From the NCBI RefSeq assembly GCF_033807715.1, contig NC_084590.1, positions 36,421,505 to 36,485,504 of the forward strand: DNA of 64,000 nucleotides. Reading direction: 5' to 3'. This document shows positions 1 through 11,734 of the stretch, in pieces (the first letter of the stretch is position 1; every line of letters begins with the position of its first letter). Source of the DNA: Cololabis saira. Taxonomy: Eukaryota > Chordata > Actinopteri > Beloniformes > Belonidae. The notes below the pieces were generated by a model. The model saw only the letters and a program-made list of their open reading frames with translations, had not been told where the DNA came from and did no database searches. The translations under genes were made by a program, and so were the position numbers.

Positions 1-357
1 TAATTTAATTGTTATGCAGGAAAGGGATATTTGTTTTATTTTATTCAAGAAGCATTTTTATTCTATATATGCAGGCAGTTTATTTTTATTTCATTTGTTT
101 TATACATTTTGATATTGTGCAGACCTCTGTTAATAAAGGAACCTGTGTGACATTTGGCACGAGGCTTTGTATTAAAACTGACTGTTTTTTTAAGGGTTTG
201 CCTCAGAAAAAAATGAAGCTAACAGAGATGCTATGCTATAATGCTTTGGGGGAAACCCCAATTATGGCACAGAAAAAATATCGAGATATATATCGAGTAT
301 CGCCATTCAGCTAGAAAATATCGAGATATGACTTTTGGTCCATATCGCCCAGCCCTA
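1..357. mobile_element. End of a hAT-like element (TAGGGCTGGGCGATATGG terminus)
   Basis: The block ends with ccatatcgcccagcccta, the reverse complement of the TAGGGCTGGGCGATATGG terminus that I know from abundant fish elements. It contains ATCGAGATAT-rich repeats near that end. The other end and its target duplication lie before the window, so the type is inferred from the terminus only. Confidence 0.6.
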
Positions 358-364
358 CTTCCAG

Positions 365-465
365 CTCACCTTGGATGGGTAGAGTTTCCATCCTCTGACA
401 GCAAGAGGAGCTGCTTTGTTTACCGCGTACAGCCAGACAACGAGAAGCCAACCCTGGACAGTAAT
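365..465 (+). other. Possible exon, strand uncertain
   Basis: A short stretch has plausible splice signals on both strands. On plus, tacttccag|CTCACC opens and AGTAAT|gtgagt closes a 101-nt exon that can encode a hydrophilic peptide (HLGWVEFPSSDSKRSC, then FVYRVQPDNEKPTLDSN). On minus, gtccag|GGTTGG and CCAAG|gtgagc bound 84 nt (370-453) with two open frames, neither matching TRAF4. I do not recognise either peptide. The plus-strand acceptor lies 7 bp from the end of a transposon. Confidence 0.2.
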
Positions 466-1210
466 GTGAGTCACTGTCTTAATAGATCACTTTAGTATGA
501 AAAGGATCTATCCTTAAAATTAACTATGTGTTTGGACAAAAGAAAGTAGCAAATATCAAATGCAGAGACCTTCGCCCCGTCCACATTACCGTTATCATTT
601 AAAAATGTGAAACTTGTTTCACGGGTTACACCCAACATCCACAGACCTCCAGAGACTCTGGAAAATGGACATTTTAAATCCACTGCAGACGCCGTTTCAG
701 TTTAAAAATGCAGTTTTTTGCAATCATTAGAAACAGGGAAGCAGATCGGATTTATGATTTATAATTTAGCTCTTCTAGGTCAACACTCGTCATTGCATAT
801 TCTTCCCACCACAGCTTGGATGTACGTCCATTTATCCAACGTTTGGCGGTCAGAACCGGGAATGATGTCACGCCCGAACTGACCGAGTTTGAGTCGGCGT
901 AAAAAAACAGCGTAGCAAAACATCTGAAAAAAGAGAGAATAGGTCTATGCATGTGTCTGACTTAATGTGCATAAATAAGGCAGAACTACAATAAACGATA
1001 AAATGACTTTGCTGAGGAGGGTAGCAGCCGAGTCGGGCAGTGAAATCAGAGTGCGTGTCAGTTCTGATGTGTTGAAACCTCCAACTAGGAACTCAGAAAT
1101 TGCTGACTTTAATGGGAACACACTAACAAGACGGAGGTAAGTGTTAAGAATGATGACAACAGCTGTCACCAATCACGTAACATCTCTCACCCCGCCTTTT
1201 AAGTCAGGGA
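466..1210. other. TRAF4 intron 1, no feature seen
   Basis: AT-rich unique sequence with no convincing ORF, splice-bounded exon or RNA gene. It is inside the inferred first intron of TRAF4. Confidence 0.5.
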
Positions 1211-1399
1211 TGTCCAGTTCCGGTCCTCCAGGGCTGCTATCCAGCTTGCTTTAGATGTTTCCCTGCTTCAACACATCTGCTCCAGATAAATGAGTCATTA
1301 ACAGACCTGTGCAGACCTTAATGATGATCCATTCATTGGAAGCAAAGCAGCATCTAAAAACCTGCAGGACAGCAGCCTGGAGCACTGGAGGTGGTTATC
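1211..1399. repeat. Palindromic interspersed repeat (tgtccagttccggtcctcc family)
   Basis: The block starts tgtccagttccggtcctccagg, ends in a diverged inverted match (ctggagcactggagg), and contains ttagatgtttccctgcttcaac and its inverse gcagcatctaaa. The copy at 27,550-27,772 is the same family and there has near-perfect 8-bp flanks, so this is a small non-autonomous hAT-like element. Confidence 0.65.
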
Positions 1400-1409
1400 C
1401 CTGCTTTAA

Positions 1410-1749
1410 AGGAGCATGAGGCTCCTTTTAAGAAATGAGACTCTCTAGCGCCACCCTTCACCACGACGGTCATCGGGGGTACTGCAGCCAACAGTGAAGC
1501 CGGCTCGGGAGAACGGGGAGAACGCACATGCAGCGTCATGTGACGTCACATCCACAGCCCAGCGCGGGAAATTTGGGACCGAATTGCAGCACATTTTGCA
1601 GCACACAGCCTGTTCAAGGCAAAGGAGAGATACACTAGAGGGCTCATTCTTTTGGGTTTGGAACGCTTCATCTGACATTATTACTAGAAAACTTAAAACG
1701 TGTACTAATTTTTTTCATAAATCCTGCCTCAATCCGGCCTCAAGCTCCT
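1410..1749. mobile_element. TTAA-flanked MITE, copy 1 (carries a CRE octamer)
   Basis: The termini AGGAGCATGAGGC and GCCTCAAGCTCCT are imperfect inverted repeats and lie between TTAA tetramers (1406-1409 and 1750-1753), the target duplication of piggyBac-type elements. A nearly identical 340-bp copy lies at 56,525-56,864. Both contain the palindrome TGACGTCA. A short ORF on its minus strand is shared by both copies and is not a gene. Confidence 0.75.
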
Positions 1750-1753
1750 TTAA

Positions 1754-4700
1754 GGGGAGTTCCTTTAAGAAACTGACTGCATCCTGAGAATAGCCTTCAA
1801 TGATCAAAGTAATCAAAAACTGAACTTTAAACTGAAAACGAGCCAGAAAAATAGTGAAATGTGGGTTTTTGGATAAGAGAAGTCAAGCTGCAGTAGATCA
1901 AAGTCATTCAGGTGAGGAGGTTGAGTCGCCTTCTCCAAACAACTTTAATCTTAACTCTGACGTGCTACAACAGCGGTGACACGGCCCGGCGTGGTCCTGT
2001 GAGGACACTCGGGACGCCCTGTCCGTCTCTTGGATGCTCTGCTTGTGAATCTACTAAAGGGAGGAAGAAGGGAGGAGACATGCAGGAGATGCTTGTCACT
2101 AAGAAACAAAAAAAAAACCTCCTGAAGATGATGCCATCTGAAAGCAACTCTGAAAGAGACTGAATGCCACGATGAGAAGATGAAAATCAGACTCTGCAGC
2201 GCGCCGCCATCGCCCCTCCAGCGCCTGCTCTCGTTCCTTCACATCCACACAGCTGTCACAAAGCAAATCTGGTCATGACATTTTTTTTTTTCTGGGTTTT
2301 GGGGCCTCTGCAGCTGTGTGAAACGGTCAGGGCGCCTTCTCCCAGCGATGCCGTCATCACAGCTGCATGTGTAAAGCCCCTCTGCTTCCTCTCAGGAGAT
2401 GATCGTCTGATCCTGAAACGGGCCGGCAAACATCTCTCTGGGAGTCTGTGGGGAAGTCTTCCAGATCAGCCGGGTTTCTTCTGCAAATATCTTTTGGTTT
2501 TTCTTACGCAGGAGAAAAATTAAATCCTCACTTTTCTGCACTCTTTGACTTTTCTTTGCCTTGAACCAAAAGAAATGTGTTTACACAAGAATCGGGGTAT
2601 TTAAACGAACATCCCATCTGGTCTGAGGAGGTGTTAGGAAGAACACTCTACTATTCTCTTTATGCTCCATCTTCAATAAAAGGCTGCAGCTTTAGTTCCC
2701 ATGTCTAAACACGGATAATTGCTATAAACATCCATTTCCGTGCACTATTAGAGACTGATGTGAGGCTCTTTCCTGTTGTTTGTTTTGGGTCACATTTTGC
2801 AAACTTTCTCACATTATAAGACGGCTGTTTTGGGGTTTTATACGAAACAAAACTGACTAAGCGAAAAACTCAAGGAAGTGTCATTTTTTTGACACCCCAC
2901 ACACAAAATGATGAATAAAACATGAAGAACATGAAAAAGGACACACGGGCTGCAGCTCGACCCCTAAAAGTAAACGAAATGATACGAGTTGTAGTTCACA
3001 GTCATACTTTAGTCCAACTTCTTTCAGCGGCTCAAATCAATTTCTGTAATTTCAGGGAGCAAACATGCCAAATGTAAGCATTTAAAGACCAGTTGTTCCT
3101 CGTTTAATCATCGTTTCAAAGTCCAGCAGTGCCATAACGTGCAAAGTTCAGGAAGATTTGGTAACTTAAGAGAAAAAAAGTGAGGGGGGCCGCATTTGTT
3201 TCCTGACTTTCCAGGTACTTTCAGGGTTTTCCAAAGAGGGGCGACTGTTCTTTTTCTCAGACAAGTGTGACTCTTTTCTGCAGCTCCTCTTATCTCAGCA
3301 TGTGGCCTTCTCCTCGGGGCGAGCAGCTCTTATTCTGCATTGATGATTTACTGGGCTGTCTTCAGCTCTGCCAACCCGTGCGTGTCAGCTGCAGCGGCCT
3401 CTGAGAGGCCTTCACACATCCCACAAATACAGAATGGACTCAGCTTAACACAAGCCCTCTCTGTGGCTCAGAGGAGGCCGGAGCACTGAGGAGCCCCCCG
3501 AAACCCTCCGGATCTGGAACCAGGGTCCATCTGCGGCCCTTTGGACACCTGTGGGGGGACTGTGAACGTCTCTGTGATGGGACTGGAGGAACAGGGAGGC
3601 AGTGAGAGCGCAGTCATTCATCAAGCCATCCGTGGCTTTGCGCCCATTTAGATACAGATACCCACAGAGATACAAAGCCCCAGCTGCCTCAAGTGGCTGA
3701 CTTATACACAACGTTGAGCTCTAATGTAAAACAGCTCCATTTAGCCCTTTAAGAAGCTTCCTGAGAGACTTGCTGGGCTACGCTGAGATCCACAAAGTCT
3801 CCCCTCCTTTTTTTCAGCCTTTGTTTGTGGCCAAGAAACCTTATAACTCCACATGAAGGATCAGTTTTTCTTGTCCGGCTCTTAACAAGAAAGAGAGAAA
3901 TCCCACTTTATTCCTTTTATGCACCAAAAAACAACTTCAAGTGAGCAGTTTTTAATGGTTTAAAAAAAAAGTCCTGACTGACTGTTAAAATGTGCATCAT
4001 GGCTGATTTCAAACAGATCTGTTAGATCTTAGAGCTAAAACTGTTTTTCATTTGGCATTTTAAAACAAAATGTGCAACGACTTTAATCGTTAAAGAAGTT
4101 TTGCAAGCAAAATATCTTGAATTGAACTTGCTTCAAAGCACATTTTCTGCTCATTCTCACGAGTAGGATCTTTTTTTTTCCTTACGGCTGGTATATCAAA
4201 AAGGTAACTTATCAATTATTTCTCCCATTTAACTTCTGCAAAAACAGATGGGTGCAGGTGGAAGAGAAGTTGAGCTGAATCACTTCCAGCTGCGATGGTT
4301 GTGCAGCGGACATTAAACGTGTAGGAGAGCAGGAGAAGTATCACCCTCATCAGTGGATGGGGGGGGTAATGTTGTGCTGCACTCAGAGGAAGTGTCCAAG
4401 TTAACACGAATCATGGGCAGTTTATACGAAAAAAAAAAAAAAGAAATCGTCGGCCTGGCTTTCAGACAGTGAATAATCGACCCTTGAGAAATTCTCACAT
4501 TAGCCCACTTTCGGAGCTCCTCGTGACTCTGGGGACGTCAGTAGTCGCTGACTGTACGGCTGCATGGAGGCCTCTAGGAAGAGGATCCCGAGCTGAACAA
4601 ACCAATTACATCCCTGTCAAGGCTGCGGAGCTGCACTGCATCATCCCCACAGAGGCACCGCTGTCACACTGGGGCTCGTGTATTGATTGGCCTTTATTAG

Positions 4701-5063
4701 GGAGGCAGAGTAGGTAAAACAAAGGCCTGCCCTGATCAGCACACACTGACCTGCTGAAGCATGTGACTCATATTTGATTGCAGTGTTGTAGCCGCGGGGC
4801 AGGCCCTGCATCTATCTACCCCATGACTCTCCCTCGGAGCGGGGCCGGCCTGCAGGACTGCTGCTGCTGCACATTCCTCCGTGAGCGGAAGCACAGCCCA
4901 TTAGCATCACATGCTAACAGAGGCGCTCTGACACGGGAAAGCAAGAGCAATTCATGTGTTTCCTTGAGTGCCTTCTCTCTGGGCTCTTTGATGCAAAATT
5001 ACAGGATTAACCCTTTGTATTCACTTAAACTCTCCTGGTCTTGCAGCGACAAGCAGCATATCA
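1754..5063. other. TRAF4 intron 1, largely unique non-coding sequence
   Basis: No transposon ends, RNA genes or splice-bounded coding segments could be read here. GC-richer patches at 3.3-3.7 kb and 4.5-5.05 kb are less repetitive than the surroundings and could be conserved enhancers, but nothing in one sequence alone proves that. Confidence 0.45.
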
Positions 5064-5071
5064 CTCCTGAC

Positions 5072-5845
5072 TAGGGTCGCCACCTTTCAGAAATAGAAAT
5101 AAGGGACGCCCTGATTTCAGCAGCGCAGGAGCCAAAAAAAAAGCCCCAAAACTTCTAAACTGAATAAAATGTGTTTATTTTATATGAAAAAACTAAATGC
5201 TTTGATTTAAAGTTTAAAGTGCTTTAATAGCATTGAACTTGCATGACTGTACAGACAGACAACCATACTAGCAACTGAAATATCCTCCTATGTTATGTAT
5301 GTCCACATCAGCCAAGATGTAGAATATACATACAGGTGAAGTGGTGTAAAGAATATGGTGTAAAAATTAATTTATTTCAATAATTCAACTAGAATATGGT
5401 GTAAAAGTGAATTTATTTCAATAATTCAACTAGAATATGGTGTAAAAGTTAATTTATTTCAATAATTCAACTAGAATATGGTGTAAAAGTTCATTTGTTT
5501 CAATAATTCAACTAGAATATGGTGTAAAAGTTCATTTGTTTCAATAATTCAACTAGAATATGGTGTAAAAGTTATTTTATTTCAATAATTCAACTAGAAT
5601 ATGGTGTAAAAGTTAAATTATTTCAATAATTCAACTAGAATATGGTGTAAAAGTTAATTTATTTCAATAATTCAACTAGAATATGGGGTAAAGGTTCATT
5701 TATTTCAATAATTCAACTAGAATATGGTGTAAAAATTAATGAAAATACGGTACAAATCGTGTCCCGTATTAGTTCAATACGGGACGCAACATTTTTTCTC
5801 AAATAAAGAACAATTCCGTATTTTACGAGACGGGTGGCAACCCTC
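5072..5845. mobile_element. hAT non-autonomous element with internal 41-bp satellite, copy 1
   Basis: The termini TAGGGTCGCCACC and GGTGGCAACCCTC are flanked by perfect 8-bp duplications ctcctgac (5064-5071 and 5846-5853), as made by hAT transposases. The interior holds nine tandem units of about 41 bp. No transposase ORF is present. An inverted second copy lies at 10,264-11,001. Confidence 0.88.
5345..5745 (+). repeat. Minisatellite, about 9 units of 41 bp, inside the hAT element
   Basis: The unit contains agaatatggtgtaaaagtta followed by atttatttcaataattcaact, with a few substitutions per unit (for example atttgtttc in two adjacent units). Confidence 0.9.
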
Positions 5846-5872
5846 CTCCTGACACAGCCCTAAAGCTAATGT

Positions 5873-6765
5873 TTTAAAAAAAAAAGTTGGGATAATATGT
5901 TCAGTATAAATAAACATGTATTTTCTGTAGCATAAAGAGAGAGGGAACTTCCTGCAACATGACAGGGTGATGCTCACCGCTGTCTAGCATCCCGCCTTCT
6001 TTTGGCAACAGTCCTCATGCGACTGTCAACCAAGGGAAACTGTTGCCTAAGATTTGTGAGAGGAATGTTGTCCCATTCTTGTCTGGTATACCAGTCAAGC
6101 TGATCGACTGTCATGGCTTTCTTTGCAGAATTTTTCATTATATGATGTGTTAAATACATGCTTTCTACTGGTGATGGGTCTGAACTGCCGGCAGGCTTGT
6201 GCAGCAACCACACTCCCGCAGTTTATGGTTTATCATCGTGTTGCTGAAAGACGGAAGGATATTTCCTAGATAAAACCCATATATACACCTAGTAATTTCA
6301 GGAACAACTACCCCCCCCAATACCATCAGAAAAGCAGCCTTTTTGAGCTGAACAGCAATAACAAGGTAGCTGGTGATCATTTTTAGCCTTGTTCCTTTTG
6401 TACAGACATTTCTCCAGAGTCTGTGGATTTTATGAAGATATTACGACATTATATCTTCAAAAATCATTTACTCCACAACAAGCCTTATGTACACACAGTA
6501 GATGATTATATATTCAAAGTCGTACACCTAGGAACGTTATTTCTGAAATTCTTTCACAATTACCAGATGTAGTTTTTCACAAACTGGTAAACATCTGCCC
6601 ATCACTGCTTTTGAGAAACTCTGCTCCTCTAAGAAACTCTTTTTAAAACACAATCATGTCACTGAACGTTGCCAGTTCACTGTAACAGACGCAAAATGCT
6701 CCTCCAGGTGTGTTCTCTTACTCTTCAATCCTTTTCTTACCCATGAGCCAACTTTTTTCAGAGAA
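5873..6765. repeat. Old interspersed repeat relic with aaaaaagttggga ends
   Basis: It begins aaaaaaaaagttggga and ends ccaacttttttcaga, and between them has phrases I know from a very common fish repeat (cccattcttgtctggtat, gtctgtggattttatgaag). It is diverged, and the short minus-strand ORFs in it look accidental. Confidence 0.5.
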
Positions 6766-9700
6766 GGTGCAAAATGAGCTGATAGTATTTGTGAAACATT
6801 AAAATGTCTCACTTTCAAGGTTCAATATGTTTTCCATCTTTATTGTGACCAAAAGAAAAGTTTAAGATTTAATGTTCTTATAACGGAGGCTGCTGTTGAA
6901 ACAAATGACGAACATTTAATACTCTTTTACTTCTTATGACACCTGTCATGGCAGCACAGTAGAAAACTATTTGTTTCTCTTTCCGTTTTGGGTTCGTACC
7001 GAGAAACAGTTATGAAAACAGAAGTAATAATTACGTGTGACTCACTGGAAGTGACACTGACTTATTAAGAAAGGGCGATCAGCACGGCAGGAATGGCGTG
7101 CCGTAGCATCCTCGCAGGCGTGGCTGCAACAGAGCACTAGGATTGGGAGAGCCGCCCCTGAAAGTGGGCCGTTGGGGGGGGGGGGGGGAACGGCGTGCCC
7201 GGGCTGGATGTGACACAGCCCTCCATGATTACTAGGAAAGAGGATCAGCGTAGTTGCACAATAGGCGACGCATTAGCTAACTACTGTCAGCTTCAATAAA
7301 CGTGAACTCTGATCACAAAAGACACTGGTGCCGGATGACCTGGCCTGGCACACTTTGTTAATTAAAGAGGTGAGGATGTTGACAGGAGCAGTCGGCGTCC
7401 ACGAGGGCGGAAGAGCCGCTGGAACGTAGTCTGCTGCTGACGTTAATGTTCATCTGCGTTTGAATCCACCTGTGAAGTCAAGCAGGAAATCTTTTCTTAT
7501 TGTTTTTTTAAAGAAACAACTGACATGATATAATATCTCAGTGTGAGACGGTGTAATCCTTTACGATTATCCTCCAGTCTGATCAGTCTTTCAGTTTGTT
7601 TGGACACGTCACACAGATCTCATATAGTTTAAAAATATGTTATCCCTCACTAATACATCATTTACTGGTAATTTAACGTTGAGCTTTATTAGATGGTGAA
7701 ACTGTTGGTTAGGTGGTGTCATTTTAATAGTTTAACTATTATTCAGAGATCATCAAGGTGATTAACTGCTATTATACCCACTTAACCTGCATTTATCTAC
7801 ACTCAGAAGCGTTCAATAACAGGCCTTTAGTCTGAGTCCCAGGTGGAAAGAAGTCTTTAAGAAAAGACTCAACCGTGGTTGCAGTAAGAGGTGTTGGTAA
7901 GTCATTAATAAGGAGTTTTGATTGCCGAGTTTGCATTGGTTTAGCAATCCTAATCCCGCTCCCAGCGATTGCCAGTAAAGCAATAGTAAGTAGTTTTGAG
8001 GCCGCAGGTCAGATCGCAGCTCCGTCATCAGCGCTGTGCTCATCTGCTGTGGCATTCTTGCAACACATCGGCGCAAAGATAAATCAGCTCAAAAATCTTT
8101 AGTAAGTTATGAAACTGGAAATTCAACGAACGCGTGGGAGTACAGGACCGTACACTGAAGGAGGAGGAGCACGGAGGCGGGCGGGATGAGGCAGACAAAG
8201 AGTTGGGCCAAACTCATTGATCAGCAGAGAGCGCTCTTCCTCCCTCGCTCTCTTTGTTCATCCCTTTCTGCTTTTCAACCAAATGCAATTTACTTCTGTT
8301 TAGTAAGCCAGAGGAGCTTCCTGGTGACTCAAAATGCTGCAAACCAGGAACTCACGACCAGCTTAATGTATTCACAGCATCACTCCACCTCTCCGGTCTG
8401 CAGCAGCAGACTTTCACTGACGCAGGAAACCAGACAAGGTGATAATAAGAGAAATAAGAGAGAAAAAAAAAGCAAGTATAAGACTTCTATGAAAATCCTA
8501 TTTGGTTGTAAGCCTTCATCCTTCCTCTAGTCAAACTGAAAAACAGTTTAGGATCTCTTCCAGGGCGTTTAGAGTTTATTAGTTGTTTCATGCAGAACAG
8601 TCAGACTAAGAGGATTGAAAATGAAGAAACTGGAAAAAAAAAAAAAAAAAAAAAAAAAAAGGAAATTAAGAAAGTGAAGCGTTTTTATAACTCGTAGAGT
8701 CTTTTTTAAGTCATAAAAGTAACATTTCACTTTACAAGAGCTGCAAGACCTTTTGTATCTGAAGCCATTTGTGATCTTTATTGACAACAAAAATCATTTT
8801 TCGTTTAAATGTATCTGTCAGTACAATCAGTGACGCCTGCTGTACTGGCATCAGAGTCCGGCAGCGTGCCATGTGGAGCCCCAAACATCCACACAAGGCT
8901 GCGTGAGAGTCCAGGGGATCCACTTTCATTCACTTATGAATAAGGTTTTTTCTTTTTTTAAACTCCCTCCAACCTGCATTTTCTGCCATTAATGGTTATT
9001 TTTGATCAGTTGATCCTGATCATCAGTGCCAGAGCATCTTCAAATTCTGTGTTTTCAGTATAAAACCCTTATTTATCTCACTCACTGTCATTTAAGACAC
9101 AGAAAAGCAACCAATCTTCCTGTCCGACAGGAAGGATGAATCAAACGACTGACATCTTCACCCATCAAACGGTCAGTTTTCAAGCAGGGAGCAAATAAAC
9201 ACAAAAACAAGCCCAGACAACGCAACCAGGTCTTCTGACGGTGATAAATCTCAGACAGGTAAGGTTACAGCTCTGAAAAACACAAGATAAACACGTTGAA
9301 TAAATGTTTGTATGACCGAGTTAGCAAACTTAGAGGACCGCAGCTGTAATATAGAAGCTTTTCTGCATTATTCAACTGCTTTTACGTTAAACCTTTGTGA
9401 CACAATTCAAATAAGACAAGATCATTTAGCTCGATATGAAAAAGGTGGCGGTTCATTGAAAGCAGTCGTTTCAGTTTTGGATCATTTGTGAACCAGATGA
9501 TACCGATGATGATGATGATGATGATACTTGAAAAGTAACTGTACGTAAATGATTAAACCACAGATAACTCAAAACAAAGAGCTGATCATTTGCTAGATTA
9601 TTAACACAAGTTGTGCTTTTAATATAAGTTTTTTTTACTTTCATAGACAGCTAGTTTAATTTATTTGGATATTTAACATCAGAAATGATCATTATTGTAG

Positions 9701-10255
9701 CCTGAGGTTACGACCCACAAATCACAAAACATGATTTTAGAAATCTTTCAACTTTTTATTAAAGGGTCCATTTGTCCTTAAGAATTACCTTGACAAGTGG
9801 TGAAGACAGAACATCCACCTCCTCCAACTGAGCCGACGACAGCCATATGATTTACTTGGCTAAAGCCTCTAGATTAACACTGACAACATGAGTCACAAGA
9901 GCTGCATCTACAGAAGAGATGGATGGCTAAACGAGGCGATGCTTCTAACATGTTCCTGATGCAGGTGAGCAAAGGGCAGCTCAGTCATCTCCAGATTTTC
10001 TGTAGATACAACACTAATCCTCAAAATCTGGAGTGACAATTAGAGCCACTGTCATCGTAAAAAAACAAAAACAAAGACCATCTTTGTAGGAACTTTTAAC
10101 ACAGACTCCAGTGTTGAGGAGATTAGGAGGTGAGGAGGTGTCTCAAAGTGGTGACCTCCAAGTGAAAGGTTCCCTGGAGGGCCCCTGGGGGCCCTGACTG
10201 ACACCCGTGAAGGATTCTGTCTAATCCTAGACTCAGGTCAGACTCCCAACACGCA
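6766..10255. other. TRAF4 intron 1, no gene seen
   Basis: Mostly unique sequence with a run of 16 G near 7,173, a poly(A) tract near 8,635 and a short (GAT)n near 9,507. Open frames at 7.8-8.5 kb have no recognisable domain and no splice framing. Confidence 0.45.
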
Positions 10256-10263
10256 CAGACACA

Positions 10264-11001
10264 TAGTGTTGCCACCCGTCCCGTAAAATACGGAATTGTC
10301 CTTTATTTGAGACAAAAATGTTGCGTCCCGTATTGAACTAATACGGGACGTGATTTGTACCGTATTTTCATTAACTTTTACACCATATTCTAGTTGAATT
10401 ATTGAAATAAATTAACTTTTACACCATATTCTAGTTGAATTATTGAAATAAATGAACCTTTACACCATATTCTAGTTGAATTATTGAAATAAATTAACTT
10501 TTACACCATATTCTAGTTGAATTATTGAAATAAATTAACTTTTACACCATAGTCTAGTTGAATTATTGAAATAAATTAACCTTTACACCATATTCTAGTT
10601 GAATTATTGAAATAAGTTAACTTTTACACCATATTCTAGTTGAATTATTAAAATAAATTAACTTTTACACCATATTCTAGTTGAATTATTGAAATAAATT
10701 AACTTTTACACCATATTCTTCACCTGTAGGCTATACATTTGGGCTGATGTGGACATACAGTAGCATAGGAGGATATTTCAGTTGCTAGTATGGTTGTCTG
10801 TCTGTACAGTCATGAAAGTTCAATGCTATTAAAGCACTTTAAACTTTAAATCAAAGCATTTTGTCTTTTTATATAAAAATTTTATATAAAAATAAACACA
10901 TTTTTATTCAGTTTAGAAGTTTGGGGGCTTTTTTCTTTTGGCTCCTGCGCTGCTGAAATCAGGGCGTCCCTTATTTCTATTTCTGAAAGGTGGCAACCCT
11001 A
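10264..11001. mobile_element. hAT non-autonomous element with internal 41-bp satellite, copy 2 (inverted)
   Basis: This is the same family as 5072-5845 in opposite orientation. Ends TAGTGTTGCCACC and GGTGGCAACCCTA lie between perfect 8-bp duplications cagacaca (10256-10263 and 11002-11009). It has eight satellite units against nine in copy 1, which accounts for most of the 36-bp length difference. Confidence 0.88.
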
Positions 11002-11390
11002 CAGACACAGCAACTAGACGCCCTGTAGCAGAAACAGTGAGGATGAGGAGACGAGAGGCCCCTCTGCAGGACACAACCACCTGAACGTGAGATGTATGGC
11101 CTCTAAACCGCCTCAGGCCCCTACATCATAACAGGAATAAAAAGAAAGAGAAGGCAAGGCGTCAGAAGGCCCTTCATTGTCTGGTTGTTTCCACGCAGAC
11201 TGCACATTTAGAGCAAAAAGCACTCCTGAAAATTAAAAAAAAAAAAGGAAGGAAGCAAGCTCACATCAGCCTGCTGTGTGCCAGCAGGCCTCGATCACGC
11301 TGTGCTGTTGCTCGTTCAGCAGCGGCAACAAAAGCCTGACACAAATGTAAAGGTGAGCAGGACACACCTACACGTCCTCTATTTACTGAA

Positions 11391-11476
11391 GGCTGATTTA
11401 TGGTCCCGCGTTACACCGACGCAGAGCCTACGGCGTAAGCTCTGCGTCGGTGTAACGCGGAACCATAATTCAAGCC
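11391..11476. repeat. Perfect-stem hairpin MITE in TRAF4 intron 1
   Basis: The stem tggtcccgcgttacaccgac pairs with gtcggtgtaacgcggaacca with one mismatch, and the loop is near ctacggcgtaag. It sits 116 bp past the TRAF4 exon 1 donor. Diverged relatives are at 34,437-34,520 and 53,606-53,678. Confidence 0.75.
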
Positions 11477-11591
11477 TCACACTCAACCGAAACCGCCGAG
11501 CAAGCGCTGCAGTGTCCGGTATCAGCGGACTCACAGACGAAAACATGCACACATGCAGACACACACACGCACACGCAGCAACCGTCCGTAC

Positions 11592-11734
11592 CTGAGGAAT
11601 TCCTGGAGACAGGTGTCACAGAAGCGGTGTCCACAGGTGGACACCTGGACGGGCTCCCGCATCGCCTTGCTGCACAGCGGACACTGGAAGCGGCGCTTGG
11701 GCTTCTCCAGGAACTTGTAATCAAAGCCGGGCAT
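11592..11734 (-). CDS. traf4: TRAF4, coding exon 1 (partial gene)
   Basis: TRAF4 is a RING/zinc-finger/MATH adaptor acting in TNF-receptor-family, Toll-like and cell-polarity signalling. Only coding exon 1 is seen: 47 codons plus 2 nt, beginning MPGFDYKFLEKPKRR and running into a RING motif (CPLC...CGHRFCDTCLQEFL). The first 15 residues match the TRAF4 N-terminus as I know it from vertebrates. The exon ends at CTCAG|gtacgg. The other RING ligands, the TRAF zinc fingers and the MATH domain are not found on the minus strand below 11,592, so intron 1 probably runs off the window start (more than 11.5 kb). The frame stays open upstream for 85 codons to another ATG at 11,989; I chose the internal ATG because it gives the conserved N-terminus. 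The neighbour NEK8 is on the same strand, as in human. Because the transcript reads toward position 1, splice phase cannot be checked further. Confidence is high for the family and moderate for the exact ohnolog. Confidence 0.93.

Noticed and set aside
1445..1678. Shared open frame in the MITEs at 1.4 kb and 56.6 kb
   Set aside because: The frame is short and present only as part of a 340-bp MITE with no known protein motif; sharing is explained by the element.
5345..5745. Regular 41-bp tandem units resembling a CRISPR-like array
   Set aside because: The units are contiguous with no unique spacers and sit within a hAT element of an animal genome; it is a minisatellite.
7173..7188. Run of 16 G as a G-quadruplex regulatory element
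   Set aside because: A single homopolymer run in an intron without other support; a regulatory role cannot be argued from sequence.
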